Shown here piece by piece: positions 24,537-33,160 of a stretch of DNA of 64,000 nt. The translations under genes and the position numbers were made by a program. The stretch's first letter is position 1. Each line of letters begins with the position of its first letter. Where the stretch lies: NCBI GenBank assembly GCA_016932495.1, contig JAFGCR010000009.1, positions 1 to 64,000 on the forward strand, in the 5' to 3' direction. The notes under the pieces are model-generated. The model saw only the letters and a program-made list of their open reading frames with translations, did no database searches and was not told the DNA's origin. This DNA comes from Candidatus Peregrinibacteria bacterium. Its GTDB lineage: Bacteria > Patescibacteriota > Gracilibacteria > UM-FILTER-43-11.

Positions 24537-24982
24537 CGGTTTAATGTCGAATAGATCACCGCATCCTTAAATCCCCGGTTCCGCAAAAAATTCATCAGTT
24601 TCTGTTTGCGTTTGCGCGGGTCGGTTTCATGGACTGTCTTTTCTTTTTCTTCCAGGGCCTTTCGGCACATGGCTTCTTCATTATAATTGGCTGCCATCAG
24701 AAGTGGTTCGATTAAATCATCATCCAGCCCCCGTTTTTTAAATTCCACCATGATTTTAAGCCGCCCGATGGGCCGCTGAGTCAGATGACTGATGAGCTGT
24801 TCCGCGTATCGCCGGTCATTTATCAGTTCCACCCGCCCCATCTCATCCATTATCTGAATAATATATCCTTCTTCCTCCGGATATTTCTGACTGAGCTTGC
24901 GCGTAAGGTCTGCCCGGCTCATCATCCGGGTCTGGATGGCTTTAAGGGCGGATTCCCAGATTTTATCGTAAATGGATTTCAT
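24527..24982 (-). CDS. recX: Regulatory protein RecX
   Basis: RecX proteins restrain RecA filaments. The 151-residue helical protein carries the repeated three-helix pattern (SRADLTRKLSQKYPEE; LINDRRYAEQLISHLTQRPIG; LKIMVEFKKRGLDDDLIEPLL). The C-terminal residues RIP and the stop TAG come from the 40-bp palindrome, so the gene end was probably rewritten by that insertion. No recA is in view. The call rests on overall pattern and length. Confidence 0.82.
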   Translation of the reverse strand: MKSIYDKIWESALKAIQTRMMSRADLTRKLSQKYPEEEGYIIQIMDEMGRVELINDRRYAEQLISHLTQRPIGRLKIMVEFKKRGLDDDLIEPLLMAANYNEEAMCRKALEEKEKTVHETDPRKRKQKLMNFLRNRGFKDAVIYSTLNRIP

Positions 24983-25003
24983 GAATTTAATATAGCATTT
25001 TTT

Positions 25004-25080
25004 GTCACTTCGACCAAAGTGGAGAAGTCCCTTTTCTACTCAGTAATTTATAAGGGATTTCTCGGCAGGCTCGAAATGAC
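25004..25080. repeat. Gene-less copy of the GIY-YIG element ends
   Basis: The left-type end at 25004-25033 (GTCACTTCGACCAAAGTGGA...) and right-type end at 25052-25080 (AAGGGATTTCTC...CTCGAAATGAC) are 18 bp apart and form a hairpin between recX and the DUF4012 gene. Compare 8921-9291. Confidence 0.75.
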
Positions 25081-25135
25081 AAAAATAAGAGGATGTCTTA
25101 TTGTTTTAAAACGGTCCTTCCGATAAAATACTTGT

Positions 25136-27202
25136 ATGAGCCGACCGCCTAAAAAGCAAAAATTGACCGTACAGTTCCAGCCCCTGGAGGGAGAATTTTT
25201 TGACATAAGGCCTCCTAAAAATCCATCCGAGCCCATTCTTCCTAAGGTGGAAAAAGGGTCATCCAGCGGGTTCGGCCGGTTTTTTGCCGTGGCGTTCATC
25301 ATTTTTATCGCTTTTACGGTCACAGGGATTTACACGAGCGGCCGTTATTTCCTGGCTGAAAACAAAAATATCGCTTTTGCGGGTTATGATAATCTGAAAG
25401 AAGGCGCAAAGTCATTAGTGAACCAGGATTTTAGCCGGGCGGAATTACTGTTTGAAGGAGCGGGATCCGCGTTTGAGGAAATGGATCGGAATATGCGCTT
25501 TTTAACGGGTCAGGCCAACCATTATTTAAAGGCCGATCTGTATCTGGATGCCGCCCAGAAATTACTGCAGAGCGGCATGGCGGTTTCCCGCATCGGTCAG
25601 GAACTGAGCAGTCTTTTAAATGATTCGCGGGCCATCCCGTCAGTCTTTATTCAGCAGAATCTCCACAACGATTCATCGCTCCGTTTAACCGACTTGGTGG
25701 GTGCGCAAAAGGAGCGGTTAGACCGGGTCATGGCGGAGACTCTCCTTATTCAGAAGAACCTGACGACACTGAATGCTGAAGCGCTCCCCAGCGACCTTCG
25801 GCAGGCCCTGGAAACAGCTCAGGGTTATGCGGGCTTATTTCTCACAGCCCTTCGGGAGGTAAATGATAATTTTAAAACCGCCCTCACGCTTCTCGGCGAT
25901 CCGATGCCCCATCGGTATCTGGTGCTTCTTCAGAATAACCATGAGCTTCGGGCGACCGGCGGGTTTATCGGCAGTTATGCGCTGATCGATGTGAATGACG
26001 GCGCGATCAGCAAGGTAGAAGTGGAAGATATCTATCAGACCGACGGCCAGCTGAGCGAGGTGATTGCGCCGCCCCCGGGTATCGACCAGGTGGCGGACCG
26101 GCTTTATATGCGCGATGCCAATTACAGCCCGGATTTCCCGACCGCCGCCCGGCAGATCATGTGGTTTTTGGAACACAGCCGCGGCCCCACGGTAGACACG
26201 GTGATCGCCATTGACCAGACCGTGGCTGAAAAACTGCTGGCGCTCACGGGCGAAGTCGTGGTGCCGGGATTTCCGTTTGCCATCCGTGCCGAGAACTTCA
26301 ACGATCTTTTTTCCTATCATATTGAAGCCAAACTTTCAAAAACCGGCACTCCTAAACAGATGCTGATCGACTTCATTCCGGTTTTTAAAGAACGGCTTTT
26401 AAGCCTGGAAAGTTTTTCTCAGCTAAATGAGATCGCTCTTGATCTGATCGGGAGCCGGCATATACAGGTCTATTCCACAGACCCCGGAATCCAGGCGCTC
26501 GCCCAGCGTTTACATCTTGACGGGGGGATGATCGCGGCCCAGCCGGATGTGGATTATCTTTCCGTCATCACCACCGCTATCGGCGGGAATAAAAGCGACG
26601 CGTTTATCAATACCCATCTGACTCATCATACTGAAGTCGGCCACATGGGCGAAGTGACCGACCACCTCACAATCCAGAAGGCCCACACCTGGCAGGAGGA
26701 AGATTTCGCGTACTGGGCGAAGCTGATCAGCCGGTATGGGGCAGGAGAATTGCATGAAAAGACCCTCCGGTTCATCCAGGGGGAAGGGGATAATGTGGAT
26801 TATATGCGGGTGTATGTGCCCAAGGGCAGCCGCCTGATCTCCCTGGAAGGGGTAGATATTGAAGACATGGAGTCGTTTGAAGATCTGGGCTACACAGTAT
26901 TTGCCTTCACGTTCGGTCCGTTGCCGGCTGGCGAAAGCCAGACAGTCAAACTGAGTTACCGGCTGCCGTTTGAGCTGAATCCCATGGATCCGGCCAAGGG
27001 ATTTGATACCTACCGCTTTATTGTCCAAAAACAGGCCGGCGCACAGAACATCACGTTCTCAAAATCCCTGCAGACCTCCGACTACCTGCAAGTGCTCGAA
27101 ACCTATCCGCCCATTTCTAAAACCGCTTTCATTCTTTATCCGCAATACCAGACCGCTTTAGATGGGAATGAGATTTTTTTGTCGGCGGTGACAGGGAATT
27201 AA
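25136..27202 (+). CDS. DUF4012-type membrane-anchored protein
   Basis: A proline-rich cytoplasmic N-terminus is followed by one membrane segment (about residues 47-66, FFAVAFIIFIAFTVTGIYTS) and a large external domain. The DUF4012 hallmark is the stretch RYLVLLQNNHELRATGGFIG near residue 260, followed by DGQLSEVIAPPPG and FPTAARQIMWFLE. The family is common in Patescibacteria and Actinobacteria and has no assigned function; links with surface polysaccharide have been suggested from gene context elsewhere. At 688 residues it is of ordinary length. The 3' end overlaps the convergent GNAT gene by 74 bases. Confidence 0.85.
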   Translation: MSRPPKKQKLTVQFQPLEGEFFDIRPPKNPSEPILPKVEKGSSSGFGRFFAVAFIIFIAFTVTGIYTSGRYFLAENKNIAFAGYDNLKEGAKSLVNQDFSRAELLFEGAGSAFEEMDRNMRFLTGQANHYLKADLYLDAAQKLLQSGMAVSRIGQELSSLLNDSRAIPSVFIQQNLHNDSSLRLTDLVGAQKERLDRVMAETLLIQKNLTTLNAEALPSDLRQALETAQGYAGLFLTALREVNDNFKTALTLLGDPMPHRYLVLLQNNHELRATGGFIGSYALIDVNDGAISKVEVEDIYQTDGQLSEVIAPPPGIDQVADRLYMRDANYSPDFPTAARQIMWFLEHSRGPTVDTVIAIDQTVAEKLLALTGEVVVPGFPFAIRAENFNDLFSYHIEAKLSKTGTPKQMLIDFIPVFKERLLSLESFSQLNEIALDLIGSRHIQVYSTDPGIQALAQRLHLDGGMIAAQPDVDYLSVITTAIGGNKSDAFINTHLTHHTEVGHMGEVTDHLTIQKAHTWQEEDFAYWAKLISRYGAGELHEKTLRFIQGEGDNVDYMRVYVPKGSRLISLEGVDIEDMESFEDLGYTVFAFTFGPLPAGESQTVKLSYRLPFELNPMDPAKGFDTYRFIVQKQAGAQNITFSKSLQTSDYLQVLETYPPISKTAFILYPQYQTALDGNEIFLSAVTGN

Positions 27203-27704
27203 CCCTTCGCCTTTTCTTCCTTTGAAGATTTTTTGTCAGAAACACATGACCGACTTCGTTGCTGAAGCCGTTTTTTCTGAAAAATCCGATGGCGTGCTCG
27301 TTTTCTGAATCCGTGTCGACCAGCATCATCCGGACGCCGTGTTTAATAAACACATCGGTCAGCCGTTTTAAAAGCCGTTTGCCGACTCCTTTTCCTTTTA
27401 GTTTAGGTTTCACCCCCAGCCAGACCACATACCCGTAGACCCAGGCGTTTTTGCGCTTGGTGATGATGGTCCCCAGGGCAAATCCCACGATTTTTCCGTC
27501 CAGTTCCGCCGCGTAACAGAATTCGCCGTCTGATTCAAAAAACCCGACCACTTCATATTCGTCCCACGTGCGGTACAGGCTGGGCCATTTTTCCGCGGTG
27601 AAAAGTTTTTCCCCCAGGGAAAAGACGGCTGACAGGTCGTCCAGCTCCATCTCGCGGATAACCAGTTCCGATAAGTCGATTTCCTCCTCCGGCTGCGCTT
27701 TCAT
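27129..27704 (-). CDS. GNAT family N-acetyltransferase
   Basis: The acetyl-CoA-binding motif A is VVWLGVKPKLKGKGVGKRLL (Q/R-x-x-G-x-G/A type), preceded by DGKIVGFALG and followed by DTDSENEHAIGFFRKNGF. The final 40 residues after VFLTKNL are basic and Ser-rich and overlap the DUF4012 gene; they may be an extension gained by stop loss. The acceptor substrate is unknown. Confidence 0.85.
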   Translation of the reverse strand: MKAQPEEEIDLSELVIREMELDDLSAVFSLGEKLFTAEKWPSLYRTWDEYEVVGFFESDGEFCYAAELDGKIVGFALGTIITKRKNAWVYGYVVWLGVKPKLKGKGVGKRLLKRLTDVFIKHGVRMMLVDTDSENEHAIGFFRKNGFSNEVGHVFLTKNLQRKKRRRVNSLSPPTKKSHSHLKRSGIADKE

Positions 27705-27752
27705 AAAATAAATTAAAGTTTACTAATAGTATACTCCTGTTGGTCAAGGTTT

Positions 27753-28577
27753 TTATGACTGTCGTTTTTCCAGTGCTTCATACAACGCCTTTTCCATTAC
27801 TTCCACAGGTGCTTTTTTGCCGAACCATAGTTCAAATTGCCCCACAGCCTGATGCAGGAGCATCCGTTCACCACTGATTGGGGTAGCGCTAGCTTTTTCG
27901 GCCTCTTTCAGAAGCTGGGTTTCAATCGGGCAGGTAATAAGATCCATCACCACCGCATGAGAAGGAATCTGGCCGGCATTCAGCAGGGTTTCCTCACAAC
28001 GGGGCAGGGAGCCGACAGGGGTGGCATTCACGATGATGTCAAAATTGGCCTGAGGGATCTGGCGGAATTCAATGGTCTCCACGTCAAATTCATCCGCCAG
28101 AGCCTCCGCTTTTTCCTGAGTACGGTTAAAAATAAACACATCCGCTCCATATTCTTTCAGGCTGTATACAATGGCTTTAGCCGCTCCGCCTGCCCCCATA
28201 ACGAGGGCTTTTTTCCCGGAAATGTCCGTTTTTTTCCGGAGCGCCTGCATGGACCCTGCGGCATCCGTGTTATAGCCGATGAGCTTGCTGTTCTCATTCA
28301 CCACTGTGTTCACGGATCCCACGATTTTGGCCAGAGGATCGTAATGGTCCATATAGGCCATGATCTCCTCTTTATAGGGCATGGTCACGCTGAATCCGCC
28401 GATGTTATTGAGATCGGTCTCATAACAAAAATTCGCTAAATCATCCGGATGGTCGGGATCGATGTCAAAAAGACGGTATTCCGCGTCTATTTTCAGGTGC
28501 CGGATAGCCGCGTTATGCATCGCCGGGCTGAGCGAATGGGCAACCGGGTGACCGACGATTCCATAGATTTTATTCAT
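27753..28577 (-). CDS. aroE: Shikimate dehydrogenase
   Basis: Reduces 3-dehydroshikimate to shikimate with NADPH. Substrate-binding motifs GHPVAHSLSPAMHNAAI and VTMPYKEEIMAYMD (catalytic Lys) and NTDAAGS are present; the Rossmann motif is MGAGGAAKAIVYSL with NRT after it, as in NADPH-dependent forms. At 274 residues it is normal. No other aromatic-pathway gene is in the window. It lies 178 bases downstream of hisS, from which it is separated by a palindromic element. Confidence 0.95.
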   Translation of the reverse strand: MNKIYGIVGHPVAHSLSPAMHNAAIRHLKIDAEYRLFDIDPDHPDDLANFCYETDLNNIGGFSVTMPYKEEIMAYMDHYDPLAKIVGSVNTVVNENSKLIGYNTDAAGSMQALRKKTDISGKKALVMGAGGAAKAIVYSLKEYGADVFIFNRTQEKAEALADEFDVETIEFRQIPQANFDIIVNATPVGSLPRCEETLLNAGQIPSHAVVMDLITCPIETQLLKEAEKASATPISGERMLLHQAVGQFELWFGKKAPVEVMEKALYEALEKRQS

Positions 28578-28583
28578 ATTACT

Positions 28584-28752
28584 TATTGGGGACCTGATAG
28601 GGGGCTGATTGGTGACCTAATTGGTTATTTTTATTGTTGGATCACTTTTTTTACTGGATCACAGAATCACTTGTGATCAAGTGGATACGTGTTCCAGTGG
28701 AATAACCATTAGGTCTCCGCCCCGATGTTTATCGGGGCAGGCCTCCTATCAG
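28584..28752. repeat. Imperfect inverted-repeat element between hisS and aroE
   Basis: CTGATAGGGGGC on the left matches GCCTCCTATCAG on the right (11 of 12), and GACCTAATTGGTTATT (28613-28628) matches AATAACCATTAGGTC (28701-28715). The centre has the hairpin CACTTG/CAAGTG, and the right part contains GCCCCGAT-GTTT-ATCGGGGC (28719-28738). The left arm has an 11-bp rhythm like that of other repeats here. No gene inside. Confidence 0.55.
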
Positions 28753-28755
28753 AAT

Positions 28756-30066
28756 TTATTCCTCCCACATCGGTTTTTTATCCAGACGGTTCTCACCGAT
28801 CTTTTTGGCCACCACATCCACAACCCCTTCCATCGGCAAGGTCTCCTGGCTTCCTTTATCCATGTCGCGCAGGATGATGGTGCCTTCCTGCACTTCTATC
28901 TGCCCCAGGATCAGGGAGTATTTGGCTTTCAGGCGGTCGGCCACTTTCATCTGGGACTTGATGGAATCTTTTCCAGTCGCCCCTACGACATTAATGCCTC
29001 GCTCACGCATCTCGTTGAGCAGAGAAAGGGAACGTTTTTTAGCGATATGGCCGAGTTGGGCCACAAACACATGGATACGGTCTTTGTTGGGCGGGCGGAT
29101 ACCGGCTTCTTTCATGTATTCGATCGTCCGTTCCATCCCCGCGGCATACCCTATGGCAGGAGTGGAGGAGCCGCCGAACAGCTCCACAAGGCCATCATAA
29201 CGGCCGCCGCCCCCGGTGGCGTTCTGGGCGCCGTCTTTCCGGCTCCAGAATTCAAACACGGTGTGGGTGTAATAATCGAGCCCCCGTACCAGGTAGGGGT
29301 TTTCTACGTAGGAAACCTTCAGCTCATCCAGGAATTCCTTCACCAGCTCATAATGCTCTTTGCTTTCTTTGCTCATCACATTTTCAAATTTGGGCGCCAT
29401 GGAAGCAAGGATCTGGCAGTCCTCCTCTTTGCAGTCGAGTAAACGCAGGGGGTTCCGGTGCATCCGTTTCTGGCAGTCCGCGCACAAACTTCTTTCCTTG
29501 CCGGTATAAAAATTGATGAGATCTTCCCTGAACCGCTGGCGGTCCTCGGCAGATCCGATGGTGTTCAGCTGAAGACTTAGCCGATCCGCCACACCCAGAT
29601 CCTGATTGATCTTATGGGAAAGGTAGATCACCTGCGCGTCAATGGCCGGATCGGATTCGCCGATGACTTCAAAGCCGAACTGATGGAATTGCCGGTAACG
29701 GCCTTTTTGGGGACGACTGTAACGGAAGAACGGTTCGATGTAATACAGTTCCACGGGCTGGGGAAGCTGCTGCATGCCATGCTCAAGGTAAGCCCGCACC
29801 ACGCCAGCCGTTCCCTCAGGCCTTAGAGCGAGCCTTTTTCCGCCCCTGCTTTCAAACGTAAACATCTCCTTTTCCACAATATCCGTGGAATCCCCCAGGC
29901 TGTGCACAAACACATCTAGATTCTCAAACAGGGGAGTGCTGATACGGCGGAATCCGGCTTCACGGCAGCGATGGCGGACCACCTTTTTAATAAAGGAAAA
30001 ATACAGATGGTCGTCCGGCAGTACATCGTGGACCCCTTTCGGACTTTGATATTTCGGAGAGGACAT
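28756..30066 (-). CDS. hisS: Histidyl-tRNA synthetase
   Basis: A class II synthetase charging tRNA-His. Motif 2 is in the ALRPEGTAGVVRAYLE region and its FFRYSRPQKGRYRQFHQFG continuation; the histidine-specific LVRGLDYYTHTVFEF and motif 3 GGGGRYDGLVELFGG follow. The C-terminal anticodon-binding domain (about 330-420) is complete. At 436 residues it has the normal length. Confidence 0.97.
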   Translation of the reverse strand: MSSPKYQSPKGVHDVLPDDHLYFSFIKKVVRHRCREAGFRRISTPLFENLDVFVHSLGDSTDIVEKEMFTFESRGGKRLALRPEGTAGVVRAYLEHGMQQLPQPVELYYIEPFFRYSRPQKGRYRQFHQFGFEVIGESDPAIDAQVIYLSHKINQDLGVADRLSLQLNTIGSAEDRQRFREDLINFYTGKERSLCADCQKRMHRNPLRLLDCKEEDCQILASMAPKFENVMSKESKEHYELVKEFLDELKVSYVENPYLVRGLDYYTHTVFEFWSRKDGAQNATGGGGRYDGLVELFGGSSTPAIGYAAGMERTIEYMKEAGIRPPNKDRIHVFVAQLGHIAKKRSLSLLNEMRERGINVVGATGKDSIKSQMKVADRLKAKYSLILGQIEVQEGTIILRDMDKGSQETLPMEGVVDVVAKKIGENRLDKKPMWEE

Positions 30067-30069
30067 AGC

Positions 30070-30142
30070 TACGAAATTTTAAATTTTAAATTTTAAATTT
30101 TCAAAATTTCTATTAATTGAAAACTGAAAACTGAAAATTTGA
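30070..30142. repeat. Heptamer arrays in the hisS leader
   Basis: Four AAATTTT units are followed by GAAAACT GAAAACT GAAAATT, both with 7-bp period. The remaining bases to 30230 hold no gene. Confidence 0.65.
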
Positions 30143-30231
30143 CCGCTAAAGTTTACCATATCATAAAATTTTTAATGTGTACAACATATTATTTGTCAGG
30201 ATTCAGAAAGCAGGACTCAGAATTCAGCTGA

Positions 30232-30280
30232 CTCTTAACTCTTAACTCTTAACTCTTAACTCTTAACTCTTAACTCTTAA
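30232..30280. repeat. Seven perfect CTCTTAA heptamers
   Basis: Exactly seven consecutive copies of CTCTTAA, ending where the stop codon of the solute-binding protein gene begins (30281-30283). The same heptamer composes the arms of the S23/IVP element. Confidence 0.9.
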
Positions 30281-31744
30281 CTATTTGACGTCAGTAGCAA
30301 GAACGAGTCCGTCCAGCCGCGGTTCCCACTCAACTCCTTTTTTAACCGCGTACAGGCGCGACGACTCAAACAGCGGGATACCGATGAGGTCTTTATGAAT
30401 AAGCTCCATGATTTTTTGAAGAGTGGTCAGCCGTTTCTGCGGGTCGAGTTCCTGACGGCTTTTTTCAATCAGGGCGTCTACCACGGCGTTTTTATACCGC
30501 CCGTTGTTGTATTGCCCTTTACTATGGATGAAATCATCCAGAAAACCGCCCGCGTCCCCGTTTTCCGCCTGCCAGCCGATCACGAACATCTGAGACTGGT
30601 TATCTTTGATGCGCTGGAGAAGATCAGTGGGGGAAACGGGGTTATCTTTGACCAGAAAACCGGCTTCCCGCAATTGGTTTTTCAGGTAATCGGCCAGAGT
30701 CCGGTAAGTCGTGAGGTAATCCAGGGTGATTTTTTTGCGCTGTTCGCCGAATAGGTCTTTGGCGCGTTTTTCTTCGCTGAATTCAGCCATGGGGATATTG
30801 GGATTGTATCCGTAAACCCCGGGAGCCACAAACTGGGAGACCTGACGGACGAAATGATTCCCGATTGCTTCGATTTCAGCCGGATCAAAAATCGTTAAGA
30901 TCGCCTCCCTCACGTCCCGGTCGGCAAGAAGGGGATCATCCAGTTTGAACATAAGAAAATTGACCTCCAGGCTGTAGCTGGTCTTGACTTGTTCCTTCGG
31001 CAGCTCCAGCGCCTGGTCCCGCGGGACCGCCACCAGGATGTCGATCAGCCCCTGCTCAAAGTCTGTCTGACGCTGTTCTTTATTTTTGGTCACCCGGTAA
31101 TTCACGGTCCTGTAGGCCGGATGGCGCCCCCAATAATTTTCAAAGGCCGTAAGAATCAGGTGATCCCCCTTTACCCATTCCTGGATTTTATAAGGTCCGG
31201 TACCCGTGTTGTCCGGCCGGTTGATATGGAATTTGGTCAGTTTGGAGAGGATGAGAGGGTCAGGTTTCTGGGTGATGATCTTAAGGGTAAAATCATCTTT
31301 TTTCTGGATTTCCCTGATGGTGCTCAGGACGCTTTTTACCTGGCTTCCTCCTATTTTTTGGGATTCATTATAACTGTCGATGACGCTTTGGGCGTCAAAA
31401 GGCGTTCCGTCCTGGAAAACGACCTCCTTTCTTAGTTTAAATTCCCAGGTCACAGGGTCTAAATTCCCCCACGAGACCGCCAGTCCGGGGATGACACGGA
31501 GGTTTTTGTCGAATTTGACCAGCCCTTCATAAACATTAGCCGTCCGTATCATATTATTAAGGTTCAGGCTGTAAGGAGAGATATCAGTGGCTTCCGCATT
31601 TAAGACAATCATGAGCGTGTCAGCCTTGTAGCTGTGAGGGCCGAAAATTTTGTTCGGGAGTTCCTGAAAGAGGAAATCTTTTTTAATAAAGACAAACAGG
31701 GCGATAAGGATGAGTAAGCCGGTGAAGATATTTTTCTTGGACAT
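30281..31744 (-). CDS. ABC-type peptide/nickel solute-binding protein (SBP_bac_5)
   Basis: Extracytoplasmic binding protein of oligopeptide-type transporters. An N-terminal membrane anchor (about residues 7-22) replaces a lipobox; no Cys is present there. The family fold is seen in VYEGLVKFDKNLRVIPGLA, WEFKLRKEVVFQDGTPFDA, TGPYKIQEWVKGD and DRDVREAILTIFD. No permease or ATPase gene adjoins it, so either these are elsewhere or it serves another purpose. At 487 residues it is slightly short for the family. Confidence 0.88.
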   Translation of the reverse strand: MSKKNIFTGLLILIALFVFIKKDFLFQELPNKIFGPHSYKADTLMIVLNAEATDISPYSLNLNNMIRTANVYEGLVKFDKNLRVIPGLAVSWGNLDPVTWEFKLRKEVVFQDGTPFDAQSVIDSYNESQKIGGSQVKSVLSTIREIQKKDDFTLKIITQKPDPLILSKLTKFHINRPDNTGTGPYKIQEWVKGDHLILTAFENYWGRHPAYRTVNYRVTKNKEQRQTDFEQGLIDILVAVPRDQALELPKEQVKTSYSLEVNFLMFKLDDPLLADRDVREAILTIFDPAEIEAIGNHFVRQVSQFVAPGVYGYNPNIPMAEFSEEKRAKDLFGEQRKKITLDYLTTYRTLADYLKNQLREAGFLVKDNPVSPTDLLQRIKDNQSQMFVIGWQAENGDAGGFLDDFIHSKGQYNNGRYKNAVVDALIEKSRQELDPQKRLTTLQKIMELIHKDLIGIPLFESSRLYAVKKGVEWEPRLDGLVLATDVK

Positions 31745-31748
31745 GGTT

Positions 31749-31838
31749 CGGATTGACTTCGTATCGACTGCGGATTGACTTCGTATCGACTAGTCTATCC
31801 GATATCCATTCGAAGTCAATCCGATGTCTATTCGGTAT
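31749..31838. repeat. 11-bp repeats in inverted orientation
   Basis: CGGATTGACTT, CGTATCGACTG, CGGATTGACTT and CGTATCGACTA on the left face CGATATCCATT, CGAAGTCAATC, CGATGTCTATT on the right. They lie between the solute-binding protein gene and the terminator of the STAS gene. Confidence 0.75.
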
Positions 31839-31843
31839 TCTAC

Positions 31844-31876
31844 CAAAAAACCCCGATGAACAACACCGGGGTTTTG
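31844..31876 (-). terminator. Terminator after the STAS gene
   Basis: On the minus strand AACCCCGG and its partner CCGGGGTT-type stem (31852-31855 with 31866-31871) is followed by a T-run of six (31850-31845). Confidence 0.75.
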
Positions 31877-31894
31877 GTTGATAAGCATTTGGTA

Positions 31895-32392
31895 TTAGAC
31901 AGCCGGAGGAGGAGTGGGTGGAGTGGGTTCCTGGGGGATTTCCGGAGCCGCTGGTGCTTTGGCTGCGGACGGAGTGGCTGCCGCCACCGCAACAGGTTCT
32001 TTCGGCGCCTTCACAGGTGTTTCAGCGGAAGCACCGCCAAAGGCGGTCTTGGCTTCCTCTGCAGTTTTATAGATCGTGATGATCTGGGTGATTCCCACTA
32101 CCTTCAGAATATCCAGGATGTTGGGGCGGGCATTGGCAATAGCGATCTTGCCGTTTTTGGCGCTTGCGCGGGAGTACCAATCCGTGACATAGCCAATCGA
32201 CTTAGAATTCATATAAGCGAGTTCAGAAAAATCCAGAAGCAGATTGGGTTCAGGCATCTCATCGATCGCCTGATAGATTTTTTTTGCCTCTTCATCCACA
32301 TTGGTTTCATCCAGCTGGCCGGCAAAACTGATCAGTTTTATCGCCTTGCCGTTCGCCTCCAGGTCTTGAAAAGTGGTTTGTACGTCTGCCAT
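31895..32392 (-). CDS. STAS-domain anti-sigma factor antagonist
   Basis: The first 115 residues form a STAS domain: IKLISFAGQLDETNV, LLLDFSELAYMNSKSIGYV with the Ser in the position usually phosphorylated, then NGKIAIANARPNILDILKVVG. Residues 120-165 are an Ala/Pro/Thr tail ending in PPPAV, not typical of the family. It lies 63 bases after an anti-sigma ATPase gene in the same direction, a partner-switching pair. No sigma factor or PP2C phosphatase is nearby. Confidence 0.88.
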   Translation of the reverse strand: MADVQTTFQDLEANGKAIKLISFAGQLDETNVDEEAKKIYQAIDEMPEPNLLLDFSELAYMNSKSIGYVTDWYSRASAKNGKIAIANARPNILDILKVVGITQIITIYKTAEEAKTAFGGASAETPVKAPKEPVAVAAATPSAAKAPAAPEIPQEPTPPTPPPAV

Positions 32393-32455
32393 TTTATTGT
32401 AGGTTAGATCCTAAACTTGATTCAGGAAAAAATTGAAAGATTAAAAATTGAAAAT

Positions 32456-33001
32456 TTATAATTGTTCCCCTTCTTCTAAATATTTTACCACATGCACCGT
32501 CAGCCCGCCTTCGGGATTGTCCTTAAATTCCAGGACATCCGTCCAGTTGGCCACGATCTGAGCCAGGCCCCGCCCGCGGAGCGAAGTCATTTTAGTGGGG
32601 TCCATGTGCTTTCTCTCCTCAATCACAGCCGTCATATCCTGGGCGGTTCGTTTAGAAGGGCCGGTGCCGGAATCCGTTACATAGATCTCGATACTTTTAC
32701 CTTTGCGGCTGACAAAGGTGATCTTTACATCCATACCTGGGGCAGAACCGAATTCGATGGCGTTGTTGACGAGTTCGTCGACCACCGACTGGAACCGGAA
32801 GGCCCATTGCTCTGAAAAACCGGTCATATTACGGACCACATTCATCGTAAAGTCCCTTAAGCCTGACATAAAGTAGGCGTTTGTGGGGATGATGATGCTG
32901 ATTTTGATCGGCTCATCCATATTTTTTTGGCTTTTACTGGCGACACTATGTTCCTGAGGGGTTTCGGTGCCCTTGGTGCCGGATGGTTTTGTTTCTTCCA
33001 T
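32456..33001 (-). CDS. RsbW-type anti-sigma regulatory kinase
   Basis: A GHKL ATPase of the anti-sigma class. The N box is VDELVNNAIEFGSAPG, the G1 box YVTDSGTGPSKR, and the G2 region LRGRGLAQIVANWTDVLEF. A 30-residue charged N-terminus precedes the domain. With the downstream STAS protein it forms a switch in which the kinase binds a target or the unphosphorylated STAS protein; in lineages with few sigma factors the target may be something else. Confidence 0.88.
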   Translation of the reverse strand: MEETKPSGTKGTETPQEHSVASKSQKNMDEPIKISIIIPTNAYFMSGLRDFTMNVVRNMTGFSEQWAFRFQSVVDELVNNAIEFGSAPGMDVKITFVSRKGKSIEIYVTDSGTGPSKRTAQDMTAVIEERKHMDPTKMTSLRGRGLAQIVANWTDVLEFKDNPEGGLTVHVVKYLEEGEQL

Positions 33002-33081
33002 GATTGGTTTCTTAACTATCTTAATATTTTATCATTTTTTAAGCAAAAAAGCAAGAATAATTGCCCCGAAAACTAACTTTC

Positions 33082-33160
33082 AGCAACAGCATACAGCAGC
33101 CGCAACAGCAAAAGTTCTGATCATACGTGTCATCCTGTTGCTCACATGGTTGCTGTTGCT
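33082..33160. repeat. Inverted hexamer arrays after lepB
   Basis: The left arm (33082-33111) is built of AGCAAC/AGCATA/CAGCAG-type 6-bp units, and the right arm (33135-33160) read in reverse gives AGCAAC AGCAAC CATGTG AGCAAC. The lepB stop codon (33159-33161) is at the edge. Confidence 0.65.

Noticed and set aside
28621-29442. Long open frame of 273 codons opposite hisS
   Set aside because: It has no family resemblance, lies entirely antisense to a clear hisS gene, and reflects codon bias of that gene. The same holds for long frames opposite aspS (48338-49117) and the sulfatase gene (21657-22319).
30232-30280. Tandem repeats as a possible CRISPR array
   Set aside because: The units are 6-11 bp without spacers, and no cas gene is in the window.
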